Shown: in pieces, positions 15,353 through 24,269 of the stretch | Layout: each line of letters starts with the position of its first letter | Numbering within the stretch: position 1 is the stretch's first letter | Assembly: GCA_033439795.1 (NCBI GenBank) | Contig: JAUTDP010000009.1 | Span: 62,001-126,000 of the forward strand | DNA: 64,000 nucleotides | From: Sordaria brevicollis | Taxonomy: Eukaryota; Ascomycota; Sordariomycetes; Sordariales; Sordariaceae | Direction of reading: 5' to 3' | The notes under the pieces: generated by a model | Databases searched by the model: none | Told to the model about the DNA's origin: nothing | The model's input: the letters and a program-made list of their open reading frames with translations, nothing else | Position numbers and translations under genes: made by a program

Positions 15353-15658
15353 ATTCTATATTTATTTATTTATTTATTTATTTATGCATTTACTTATTCA
15401 ATTATTTTTGTATACATTCTTTTATTTCTTTATTTATTTATCAATTTGTTTACTTATTTTTTCATTCATTTATTTATTTACTTGTTTATTTTCTTATTTT
15501 TTCTCTTTTTTTTTAATTTTGTTATTTCTTTTATTTATTTATTTATTTATTGATCTATTTATTTATTTATTTAGTTATTTATTTATATATTCATTTAATT
15601 ATTTATTTATTTATTTACTTATTTATTTATTGATTCATTTATATATTCATTTATCGAT

Positions 15659-15693
<35 letters not shown>

Positions 15694-15741
15694 TGTATTT
15701 ATTTATATTTTCATTTATTTATTTATTTCTTTATTTCTTTA

Positions 15742-15772
<31 letters not shown>

Positions 15773-15858
15773 ATTTAGTTATTTATTTATTTATTTATTT
15801 TTTTATTTATTTATTTACTTATTTATTTATTGATTCATTTATATATTCATTTATCTAT

Positions 15859-15913
<55 letters not shown>

Positions 15914-16168
15914 TGTATTTATTTATATTTTCATTTATTTATTTATCTCTTTATTTATTTATTTTTTATTTATTTCTTTATTTATTTATTTATTTTTTTA
16001 TTTATTTATTCCTTTTTCTATTTATTTTCGTCTTTGTCTATTTACTTCTTTAATTCTTTACTTATTTTCGTATTTATTTATTTATTTCTTTATTTCTTTA
16101 TTTATTTTCGTATTCCTTTATTTACTCATTTATCCATTTATTACTTTATTTATCGATTTATTTAATTT
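15353..16168. repeat. TTTA tetranucleotide microsatellite, ~0.8 kb
   Basis: This is a long, imperfect array of TTTA units with scattered substitutions (TTCA, TTGA, TCTA, TTTC). Internal segments about 250 bp apart are near copies of each other; for example, the run following ATTGATTCATTTATATATTCATTTAT occurs around 15,630 and 15,830. This suggests higher-order duplication within the array. The apparent long reading frames through it, rich in Tyr, Leu, Phe and Ile, are simple translations of the repeat and are not genes. Confidence 0.95.
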
Positions 16169-16540
16169 TTTACGAATAAATTTATGAAATTATTTACTTA
16201 TTCATCTATATATTTGTTTATTATTCCTTTATTTTCTTAATTACGTTTCTTTCTTACTTTATATCCTTACTTCTATATAATTTTTAATTTTCTTATTTAG
16301 TTTTTTCCTTCTTTCTTTCAAAATTTTTTTTATTTTCTTCTTTCCATTTACCTTTTCTCTTTTTTCCTTCTTTTTATTTTCCTTTCTTTCTTTCTATAAT
16401 ATTTTCTCATTAACTTCTTTACTTTTTGATTCATTTTCCTTCTAATTTTCCCCCTCTCTTTTTTCTATTCCCTTTATATTTCCGCTTCTTTACTTTTTTT
16501 CCTCGAATATTATTTTCCTCGAAATTATTATTTAATATTT
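16169..16540. other. pyrimidine-rich AT spacer
   Basis: T- and C-rich low-complexity DNA lies between the two microsatellites, with TTC/TTT runs on the + strand. No gene or motif is visible. Confidence 0.6.
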
Positions 16541-16869
16541 ATGATTTATGATTTATTATTTATGATTAATTATTTATTATTTATTATTTATTATTTATTA
16601 TTTATTATTTATTATTTATTATTTATTATTTATTATTTATTATTTATTATTTATTATTTATTATTTATTATTTATTATTTATTATTTATTATTTATTCTT
16701 TATTATTTATTATTTATTCTTTATTATTTATTATTTATTATTTATTATTTATTATTTATTATTTATTATTTATTATTTATTATTTATTATTTATTATTTA
16801 TTATTTATTATTGATTATTTATTATTTCTTATTTATTATTTATTCTTTATTATTTATTATTTATTATTG
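16541..16869. repeat. TTATTTA heptanucleotide array
   Basis: This is a nearly perfect 7-bp tandem repeat over about 330 bp, or some 46 units. Occasional A-to-C or A-to-G changes give TTCTTTA or TTGATTA units. Its period of seven separates it clearly from the neighbouring TTTA array. Confidence 0.95.
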
Positions 16870-17874
16870 AAAGTATTATTGTTACTATTATTACTATTAC
16901 CCCTCCTTCCTCTTAACCTTTTTCACAATTATTTTATTTGATTTTTTTCGATTTTTTTCGATTTTTTTTCGAATTTCTTTTCGAATTTTTTTCTTCTACC
17001 TATCCGTCAGATTTTTTCAAAGTCGTTTTTCTCCCTCAGCAAGGGGTATAGAAATTCTAAGGGGGTGCATTTTACTCGCCTTCTTCCGCTCTATATTTTA
17101 GTACCCCCCTTTAATAAGGGTTAGGGTTATAGGCCTTAGAAAAAAAAATAGCGATTTTTAAAATTCTTTTCGAAATTTTTCTAAGTCTACTAATAATTTC
17201 CAACCGCGGTCCTGTAACCTCCGCTAATAATTTCTAGCCGGCGTTCCCATACAACCGTACCAAACTCGATTTTTCCGAGCTTCTTTTTCATTTTTCTCAA
17301 CAACCACTCGTCGGAATTTGATGCAACCTGTACCATTCTGTCCGGAATAATTAGACCAACACAACGGCACTACTTTTGTGTTTGCGACGTTGAATTTGAA
17401 GGGTGCATCGGCCTTTTCAATTCGTTTTTCGAGTTTAGCTGAACTCAAATTGCCGGATTAGGCAATAGTGGGTCTAAGGGCTCCGCAATTTCAGTAATTC
17501 GAACCGCGATAGATAGAAACGCCGCTCCTTCCTTGAAGTTTCGCTGCGCGGGCCCATGGTACAACCTGCGGTGTTTTAATCTATGGTTCGGGGCCCGGCG
17601 CAACTCCACGTTCAATGCGGAAGGATGGGCGTGTGAAGGGAAGGAGGGAACAGGTCGGGACGAGCCACGACTCGACATCAAGTCGGTCGTGGACTCACCT
17701 TCTCCTTCAGGTATCGTAAGAGTCGGGTCAGGGACGACCCGAATTGACTCCCATACATAAGTAGATAGCCGAGAGGTCGAGCCTCGACTCGATCTCTCTC
17801 CTGAATCAATCATCGTATTCCATGATCATCCAGTCCATCAAGGACTTCACGTTGTGAGCTTGTGCCATCTGACA
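16870..17874. other. unmutated ~1-kb body of the insertion
   Basis: This segment has ordinary base composition and normal CpA/TpG content, unlike the RIP-mutated retrotransposon on either side. It therefore escaped RIP, either because it arrived later or because it is not repeated. Short open frames exist on the - strand (17,224-17,448 and 17,445-17,813), but they overlap at their ends, have no recognisable domain and show no convincing splice connection. They are not called as genes. Two adjacent TTAGGG-like units occur at about 17,115-17,126. Confidence 0.6.
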
Positions 17875-17894
17875 GGGCGTTTCAATAATTATTT

Positions 17895-20830
17895 ATTATT
17901 ATTTTAATCCGAGGTTATTATACGTTTTCGAGGAAAGAAATTTATTACAATTATCGATATAATATTTTTTTTCTATTAATTCGGCATTTGGCTATTATAT
18001 TACGACCGGTTTATGTTTATTAATTATCGAAGTTTGGAAATTTTAATTATAGTATTAATAAATTTTAAAAATTTATTAATTTACGTTTAATGGTTTATAA
18101 ATCGGCTATTTACGTTATATAAGGATTATTATTAAGTTTTTATTAATAATATTATAATTACTTTTAATATATTAAAAGAATATATAGAGTATTTCTATAA
18201 AATTTTCGGCCTTTTTATAAATAAAAGTATTTCGATTTCGTTTAAAAAATCGTATTTAAGATATTTTAATATTGAGTTTTTCGGTTTTAAGGTTAATATT
18301 TTAAATTTTATAATTATAATAAAGCGTATTATAGCTTTGAAAAATTTAGCCTTCCCCGATTAATTAAAGGCGTTAAAATATTATATTAGTAATTTTAATT
18401 TTTTATAATATTTGGTCCTTTATTACGTATAATTTTCCGAACCCTTTTAATTACAAAAGGTAATTTTATTTATTAAAGGAAGGGAATTAGGAAAGATAAT
18501 AGTTAATAACGTTAATAAATAGAATTATTATTGCGCTTCGATTATTTTTATTCCGATTAAAGTAGAATTAAAATCCTTTCGGGTTTTGTAGGAAGTAATA
18601 TACGGGTTTAAAGATGGAAAGAAATTAAATATTTTATATTATTATAACCCGGATCGGTAATTATTTATTTAAATCGATAATTCGTTCGAATAGGGATTTA
18701 GAATAATAGTTTTCTATTTAAAGGAAAGTTACGAATAAAAGCCCGGTATATAAATCCTTATTAATTAAGTATTCTTAATTATATTTTTTAATAAATATTT
18801 TATTAAAGTAGAAATACGCTACGGATTATTAAAGTTAGAAGTTATTTATTTCGTTTAAATTATTCGACGGTTTTATACTATTATTTATTGGGCGAATTAG
18901 CTAATAATTATATTAACCGATTATTCGGTTACGAAGGGTATTATAGAATAAACCAACTTATATATAATTTCTACGGACCGAATTAATTATCGCTTTATTA
19001 ACGCTTTTATTTATTTATTATAATATAATTTTTAGATTTTTTATATCCCGAGTAAATTAAACTTCGTATTTAATACTTTTAACTATTTAAAAACAATTAA
19101 CGCCTTAGAAGAGAATTTTAACGGAGAGTTAACGTTAAATAATTTATAGAAAGACGGGAAGGGGTACGGAGTAGACGAATAAGCCTTTTTCGTATTAGAA
19201 ATTAAAATAGACGATTTTTTTCGCGACCGATTAATAAACGGGTATAGGAAGGATAAGAAATTTATTAAAATTAAAAAGGATTTAGAGGAAGCTATTAAAA
19301 ACGGTAGAATATTTTATTAATTTAAATACTTTTTCGTTATTAATAAAAATACGAAGCTAATTTATTATAATTAATTAAACGGTTTAAAAGCTTTTTATAT
19401 ATTTTTTAATTACGTTAAAGAAATATTTTAAATAATATATAATAAGAAGTATTATTTTAGAAAATAGTATATAATATACGATTTACGAAATTTGGTAATC
19501 TTGTATAAAATTAGCTTTATTAAGAAATATTTTAAGTATTATTTAAATTATTAATTAAATTAAATTAGTCGAAACCCTCTTAACGGTAGTTATTAGGCCG
19601 TTCGCTTTGAATATAATTTGCTTATAAGTATTATAGCCTTCGATTTTATTATTAACTTCCTAAAGGTTTCGGCCGTAAATTCTCTTCAGAAGATTAATAA
19701 CCGTAATATCTTTAATACTTTTATATTAATTACCAACCGAATTATTAAATATACGTTCTTTATATTAAGGTATTTTACCTATACGGTTAAGGAATAGGGA
19801 AAATTATTAATATATTAATCATTTTTAAATAATTAGGGTATATTTAAAGGTATTATATTTAATAGGGATTGAAAATTTATATCGGATTTTTAAATAGGAG
19901 TTTAAAAGGTTTAAGGAACGAAATTAATAATAATTATAATATACTATCCTTAAATTAATAGTTTATTAGAGCGTAAGAATTAAATAGTCGAAATTACTAT
20001 ACGATTTTATTATTTTATATATCCGGATTCCAATTAGTACAATATCCTTCTATTATTATAATAGAATTTGAATAGCGCATTTATTTAATTAATTAATATA
20101 TCGCCGTATAAGTAATTATATAGTTTTAAATTCCCTAATTTATTCGATACATTACTTCTAGAAGTTTACAATCCCGAAACACCTTTAATTAAAGAATATT
20201 TATAATGAAACGCAATTTTCGCTATAGATTTTATTACCGTAAACGTTAAATAAAAATACGATAATTATTACCGAAACATTTAATTTAAAAAGGGTAATAA
20301 AGTATTTTTACGATTTTATTACGGTTATTATTACTTTAGTAATCCGTCCCGAAAATTATTATAGTAGAGATTTAGGTCGTATATAATATTTAAAAAGGTA
20401 GGAAATTTAATTTATTAGTTCGAATTGCCCGCGGGAATGAAAATTTACCCGGTTATTTTTATTACGTATTTTTTATTAATATTTAACGGAGAAAATATTT
20501 TTAACCGGCGTTTTTTTCTCCCCGGTTTAATCGAGGATTTATAATTCGATAATAAATACGAAATAGAGGTTATTTTAAAGTATAAAGAGGTTAATAGAAA
20601 GACGAAGTATTTAATTAAATAGAAAAGATAGGGTTATTAATATAATCGATAAATAATAGAAAAGAATTTAGAGAATGCGTTAAATTTAATAAAAGAATAT
20701 TAGGATTATATTAGTGGACGCCCCGGCTAAAAACGTAATTATAATTGCCCTAAGGGATCGGGAAAGAAACGTTCGTAATTTAAGATAAATAAGAGAATAA
20801 TTAAAGATAGTATAATTTTTTTTAATAAGT
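17895..20830 (+). pseudogene. RT (3' part)-RNase H-integrase-chromodomain relic
   Basis: A single frame broken mainly by TAA/TAG runs through this stretch. The reverse transcriptase resumes at 17,895, and RNase H-like sequence is at about 18,640-18,740. The integrase core has its first Asp in A-F-D-F at 19,642-19,644, a second Asp in N-R-D-x-K-F at 19,867-19,869, and Glu in S-L-S-E-R-K-N at 19,969-19,971. A chromodomain-like block from Y-E-I-E-V-I-L-K to N-A-L-N-L-I-K-E-Y lies at about 20,555-20,705. It ends just before the 3' LTR. These motifs identify a chromovirus of the Ty3/gypsy superfamily. Nearly all stops are at expected Gln or Trp codons, consistent with RIP inactivation. Confidence 0.88.
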
Positions 20831-20837
20831 TGGGATT

Positions 20838-21147
20838 TAATACAGAACGTTTTATATATATATAATATAAGATTATATATAATAATAAAAGTATATATTA
20901 ATTATTATAGCGGCCCGGTATATTGGGCCGATAAGGCGCGGTCGCGGTTATAATTACGAAAGTGGGCTTAATGCGACCGTAGGTTAGAAAAGTGGGTCTA
21001 TTACGGAAGGATATCTTTCCTTCCGTACGTAGCGCTTCCTCTTTTCTAATTCTTCTTTCGACATTACGCTTTACATAGGAATAATATTACACTTGCTTTT
21101 GCATTAATTTGCAGGGTTGTTCTTTGAGGCGGAAGCAGTCCTTATTA
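20838..21147 (+). repeat. 3' LTR (310 bp)
   Basis: This is the second LTR copy, equal in length to the first. Its inner (5') half is converted to TpA (for example TTTTATATATATATAATATAAG), while its outer (3') half keeps CpA/TpG (CACTTGCTTTTGCATTAATTTGCAG). This is the reverse of the 5' LTR. Differences between the copies are C/T and G/A transitions. Confidence 0.92.
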
Positions 21148-21152
21148 AAAAT
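21148..21152. other. target-site duplication AAAAT, right copy
   Basis: This matches 9810-9814 exactly and directly follows the 3' LTR. Confidence 0.75.
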
Positions 21153-22660
21153 TTAATATATCGCCTTAGAATTGCTTAAAATAATCGAAATACTACTAAA
21201 AATCTTTTTATATCTCCCTATTCGAAAAATTGAATATAAAATTAAAATTATAATTAAGAATATTAACGCTAATAATATTCAAAAGGGGGAGATTAAAACG
21301 GTTAATTTATATAAAAAAAAAGGGAATTAATAAAAACTCCTAATTAGAGAGGGGAAATAGATTTATTTATATAATAATAAAAAGAATATATAAATATATT
21401 AGATTTTATTTATTTACTTTATATATATTATCGATTAATATAATATACGAATAATTCCTCTATATTTCTAAATACTATTTAAAGGTCTAAAATACTCGTT
21501 GAATGTATTATTAATTAGGTATACTATTATTATAATCGATAAAATACTAAACCCTATAATTAGTTTTTTATCGTTTTAATAAATCGATTAATATTTTTAT
21601 TAATATAAAAAGTCCGTATTTCTCCCTACGAAGGTTCTTCTATATATTTAATACGTTTTAAAACGTAATAAAGAACTTATAACTTCAAAATTCGGTTATA
21701 AAATTATCGTTATCAATTCTACGGATATTATTTTAATTATCGTTATTAAAATTAAAGTTCTAAAGGGTATTATTAAAATAATAGGCTATTTACTTTAACG
21801 ATATTTTAACGATATTTAATAGCTTCTTTCTTATATTACGAATTAATTATTTATAATTAATACGAATTTACCGACGGTAATTAGGGTTAAAGGGTAAATT
21901 TTTAATACTAAACGTATAATTATAATTTTTACTAATAATCTTTTTAATAAATTATTTATTACTTTCCCTCTTACGTAATATAATTCTTCTTTAATATAAA
22001 TAATTAATAACCTAAATCGTTACGTTACGTATACTATATCCCGCCGGTTTATATATATTATTATAATTATAATTAAAATTATATTAATTAACGTAATTAT
22101 CTTTCTTATCGGTATAATATTCCTTCTATATTACTATAAAATTACGTTAATAATAATAAGTATAAAACGTTATAATAATTTCGGTTAGGGTATTAAATAA
22201 ATTAATAAAAAACGGTTATTGTAATTAAAATTTTAAAGGAATATATTATCTAATAGCGCGCTTATTAAGGGATTATAGCGATTATATCCTATTACGTTAT
22301 TAATTCGCACGAATTAATAACGTTAAAAACCGGTAAGGGGGGAGTAGCCCGATTAAAAATAACCGCTCGAATTAGAGTAAAAACTATTTTAATTAAGGAT
22401 TTTAGTAAAATACTATTAATATAATATTATTACGGTCGGCTTTAATAAGAATCCGAAATTAATCGTAAAATTTATTTACTTAAATTAAATTCGCTAATAA
22501 GTATACGATTTAGGATAGCCAGTTAAAAAAAAAATAGGAATATAATATATTCGAAGATACTCGATAAAATAATAATAAAAATACTAAAATAATAATACAA
22601 ATTAATTACGCAGCGGTTGGTAAAAATTAACGATAGCTTTATTCAATTATATAATATCGC
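21153..22660. repeat. RIP-mutated right arm of the outer element
   Basis: Heavily mutated AT-rich DNA continues the element interrupted by the chromovirus. All frames are broken. No catalytic DDE motif could be recognised by eye. Mutation density drops at about 22,660-22,680, where CpA/TpG-containing sequence begins. Confidence 0.7.
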
Positions 22661-22704
22661 TAATAATTGTTAATAGTATGCGTAGCGGCGGCGAAGTTAG
22701 GCAG

Positions 22705-22818
22705 CGATGTGCATACGGTATTCTGGGCGCTTGTACTGGGCGTTGGGGTGGCTAGGTGGGTTCTATATAATAACTAATCGAAACCCGCGCTGAGGACCAG
22801 AATGGGGGTCTCTGACTA
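22705..22818 (-). repeat. right inverted repeat of the outer element
   Basis: This is the reverse complement of 7105-7215 with mostly transition differences. The right end also carries a 10-bp perfect inverted pair, GCATACGGTA at 22,711 and TACCGTATGC ending at 22,826, which brackets the repeat and could form a stem. It marks the edge of the RIP-mutated domain. Confidence 0.75.
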
Positions 22819-22826
22819 CCGTATGC

Positions 22827-24269
22827 GAAATAAAAGCCGTTAAGGTACCCTGCCCAGAAAAGTCTTAGCTCATTGAAGGCTTCAGGTCGGGTACCTACGC
22901 AACATATCAAACACAAACTCCCCAGGTTTCCCATTGTTCAAGACATGTAATGCCTTATCATGGCAATCTCGGTCAGGGTTGTACAGTCCGGGTGGTTGCG
23001 CGCGGGGTTTTCACGTGTGTAATACGCACAAAATCCGTCAAAGATGATAACCTCAACGTGGTGGACTGATGAACGGAACGGAAAGGACAGTGACAAAATT
23101 CAATATGTATGGAGAATATCCCAGCAGACGGATTGCTACGGTACTCTACCGTAACCGGCGCTACGGACTATTTTCTGCTGGATCTGACTGGTCCCGTCCC
23201 AGACATTTGATGACATTGGATCCTGTCCCGGTTCCATTTTTCTATTCTCGGACGAAACCACGACGCCCGAATGACGGTCATCTCGACCTACCATACCTAC
23301 CTAGCTGCCTAGTGTGGTGTAACAGATTGAGAAGGGACCGGGAGGACAGAAAGGAACCCAGCAGTGGAAGCTTCCACTTGCCAACTTGAGGGCTTCTAGA
23401 GGAAACTGAAAGTGCAACCCCTGGGCAAAGACGCTAGTACCTGGCCCTGAGCTGGCCCCCCCTGGTTTGGCCCCATCGGCTCGCTCCATTCTGATGCTCC
23501 ACCCACGCGACGTTCATTCGACGGAAGATTCCCAAATGCCTCACGGTTCCTTCCTTCTTTTCTTCCTTTTTCATTTCTTTGCCTTTGCCTCTTTTTGCTT
23601 CGTCTCCCGCTTCCCAACGATCCCTGTCGCCCTGAGAGAAGAGCGCAAGGTTGTTGGTGGTTTGACTGACGGATAGCAGCGCTGCCTGTTTATCGTAGTC
23701 CATCTTTCGTTCTCTCCTGCCACGGCCACCTCTTTTCACAACCGACTGAAACAGCAACAACAGCTGTCAGTTCGACAACCCTACCCAATTTGGGGCATTT
23801 GATCACTCGTTTTATTCTCTCTTTTATATTAACTCTCCCTATACACTGGCATCATCGCCGCCAATTGACTTGTTCCAATTCGACATTCGACATTCGACAT
23901 TCGACATCCCGACACAAGATCGAATCTTCTGCCGACCATATCTAGTCCTTGCGACCACACCACCTTCATTTTACATACTTCCCGCGCCCGGATCGCGCAA
24001 CGACGACGCCGAGAAGCTTCAATACTACGACTAATTTGGGTATTCAGCGCCCATCGAGAACCAAACATCGACAGCTGACTACTATACTATAGACGTCCTG
24101 TTCCCCCGTGGACATGGACTTTTAATAGACAGATCTTTCATCTGATCAGCACCAAACAACCTTCTTTTCGGTCACCCTGGCACCTCACATTCTCGTCCCG
24201 TAATGTGTTTGTGGTAACCCTTACAAAGTCATTCATTGATCCAGTCATTCGTTCATACTTATCTTCAAA
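22827..24269 (+). promoter_or_regulatory. upstream region and leader of the Pro/Gly-rich gene
   Basis: This is the first unmutated unique DNA to the right of the RIP domain. No gene is seen. From about 23,500 the + strand becomes pyrimidine-rich, as is typical of fungal leaders, and four 7-bp ATTCGAC units lie in tandem at 23,878-23,905. The start codon context downstream is TCAAAATGG. Confidence 0.5.

Larger units (their letters stand above)
15298..17884. mobile_element. insertion inside the RT domain with 10-bp perfect inverted ends
   Basis: The segment starts TGAAACGCCC and ends GGGCGTTTCA, exact inverted complements. It interrupts the chromovirus reverse transcriptase: the reading frame stops at about 15,266 and resumes at about 17,895 with S-E-V-I-I-R-F-R-G-K-K-F-I and a relic F-F-Y-x-F-G block. 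A short unexplained GC-rich stretch (15,267-15,297) lies between the broken frame and the left end, so the true boundary may be about 30 bp further left. No target duplication is clear. Inside are TTTA and TTATTTA arrays and about 1 kb of unmutated sequence. No transposase-like frame was seen, so it would be non-autonomous if mobile. Confidence 0.55.
9815..21147 (+). mobile_element. complete RIP-inactivated Ty3/gypsy chromovirus
   Basis: The element is bounded by two 310-bp direct repeats starting TGATACGG (5' copy) and ending CCTTATTA, where the final TTA is the expected RIP product of TCA. It is flanked by AAAAT on both sides. Between the LTRs, ignoring RIP stops, the relic protein order is gag-like coiled coil, aspartic protease, reverse transcriptase, RNase H, integrase and a C-terminal chromodomain. 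This is the order of fungal chromoviruses. The total of 11.3 kb is long for the family because about 2.6 kb of foreign DNA sits in the reverse-transcriptase domain; without it the element is about 8.7 kb. No frame is open, so it is not coding for functional protein. Confidence 0.9.
7105..22818. mobile_element. putative DNA transposon with ~110-bp inverted ends, split by a retrotransposon
   Basis: The left end (TAATTAGAGACCCCC at 7105) and the reverse complement of the right end (TAGTCAGAGACCCCC, ending at 22818) match over roughly 100-110 bp. Most differences are C/T or G/A, as RIP would leave. A TA lies at each outer edge, compatible with the TA target duplication of Tc1/mariner (Fot1/pogo) elements, whose fungal members often have GC-rich inverted ends of this kind. 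Removing the chromovirus (9815-21147) and one AAAAT copy leaves about 4.4 kb. The transposase class cannot be assigned because the arms are heavily RIP-mutated. An alternative is two separate small repeats lying in opposite orientation by chance. Confidence 0.5.

Noticed and set aside
15297..16870. Long frames rich in Tyr, Leu, Phe and Ile that look like membrane proteins
   Set aside because: They are direct translations of TTTA and TTATTTA microsatellites, where all frames lack stops; there is no start context or domain.
17113..17130. TTAGGG-like units suggesting an interstitial telomere
   Set aside because: Only two adjacent units are present, which is expected by chance in 64 kb.
17224..17813. 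Two overlapping - strand frames in the unmutated insertion
   Set aside because: Neither has a recognisable domain, no splice chain joins them, and composition is not distinctly coding.
1..22680. AT-rich DNA as a possible mitochondrial insertion or centromere core
   Set aside because: The CpA/TpG depletion with CpG retention and relic retrotransposon motifs indicate RIP; no mitochondrial gene was seen, and centromere identity cannot be judged from one edge.
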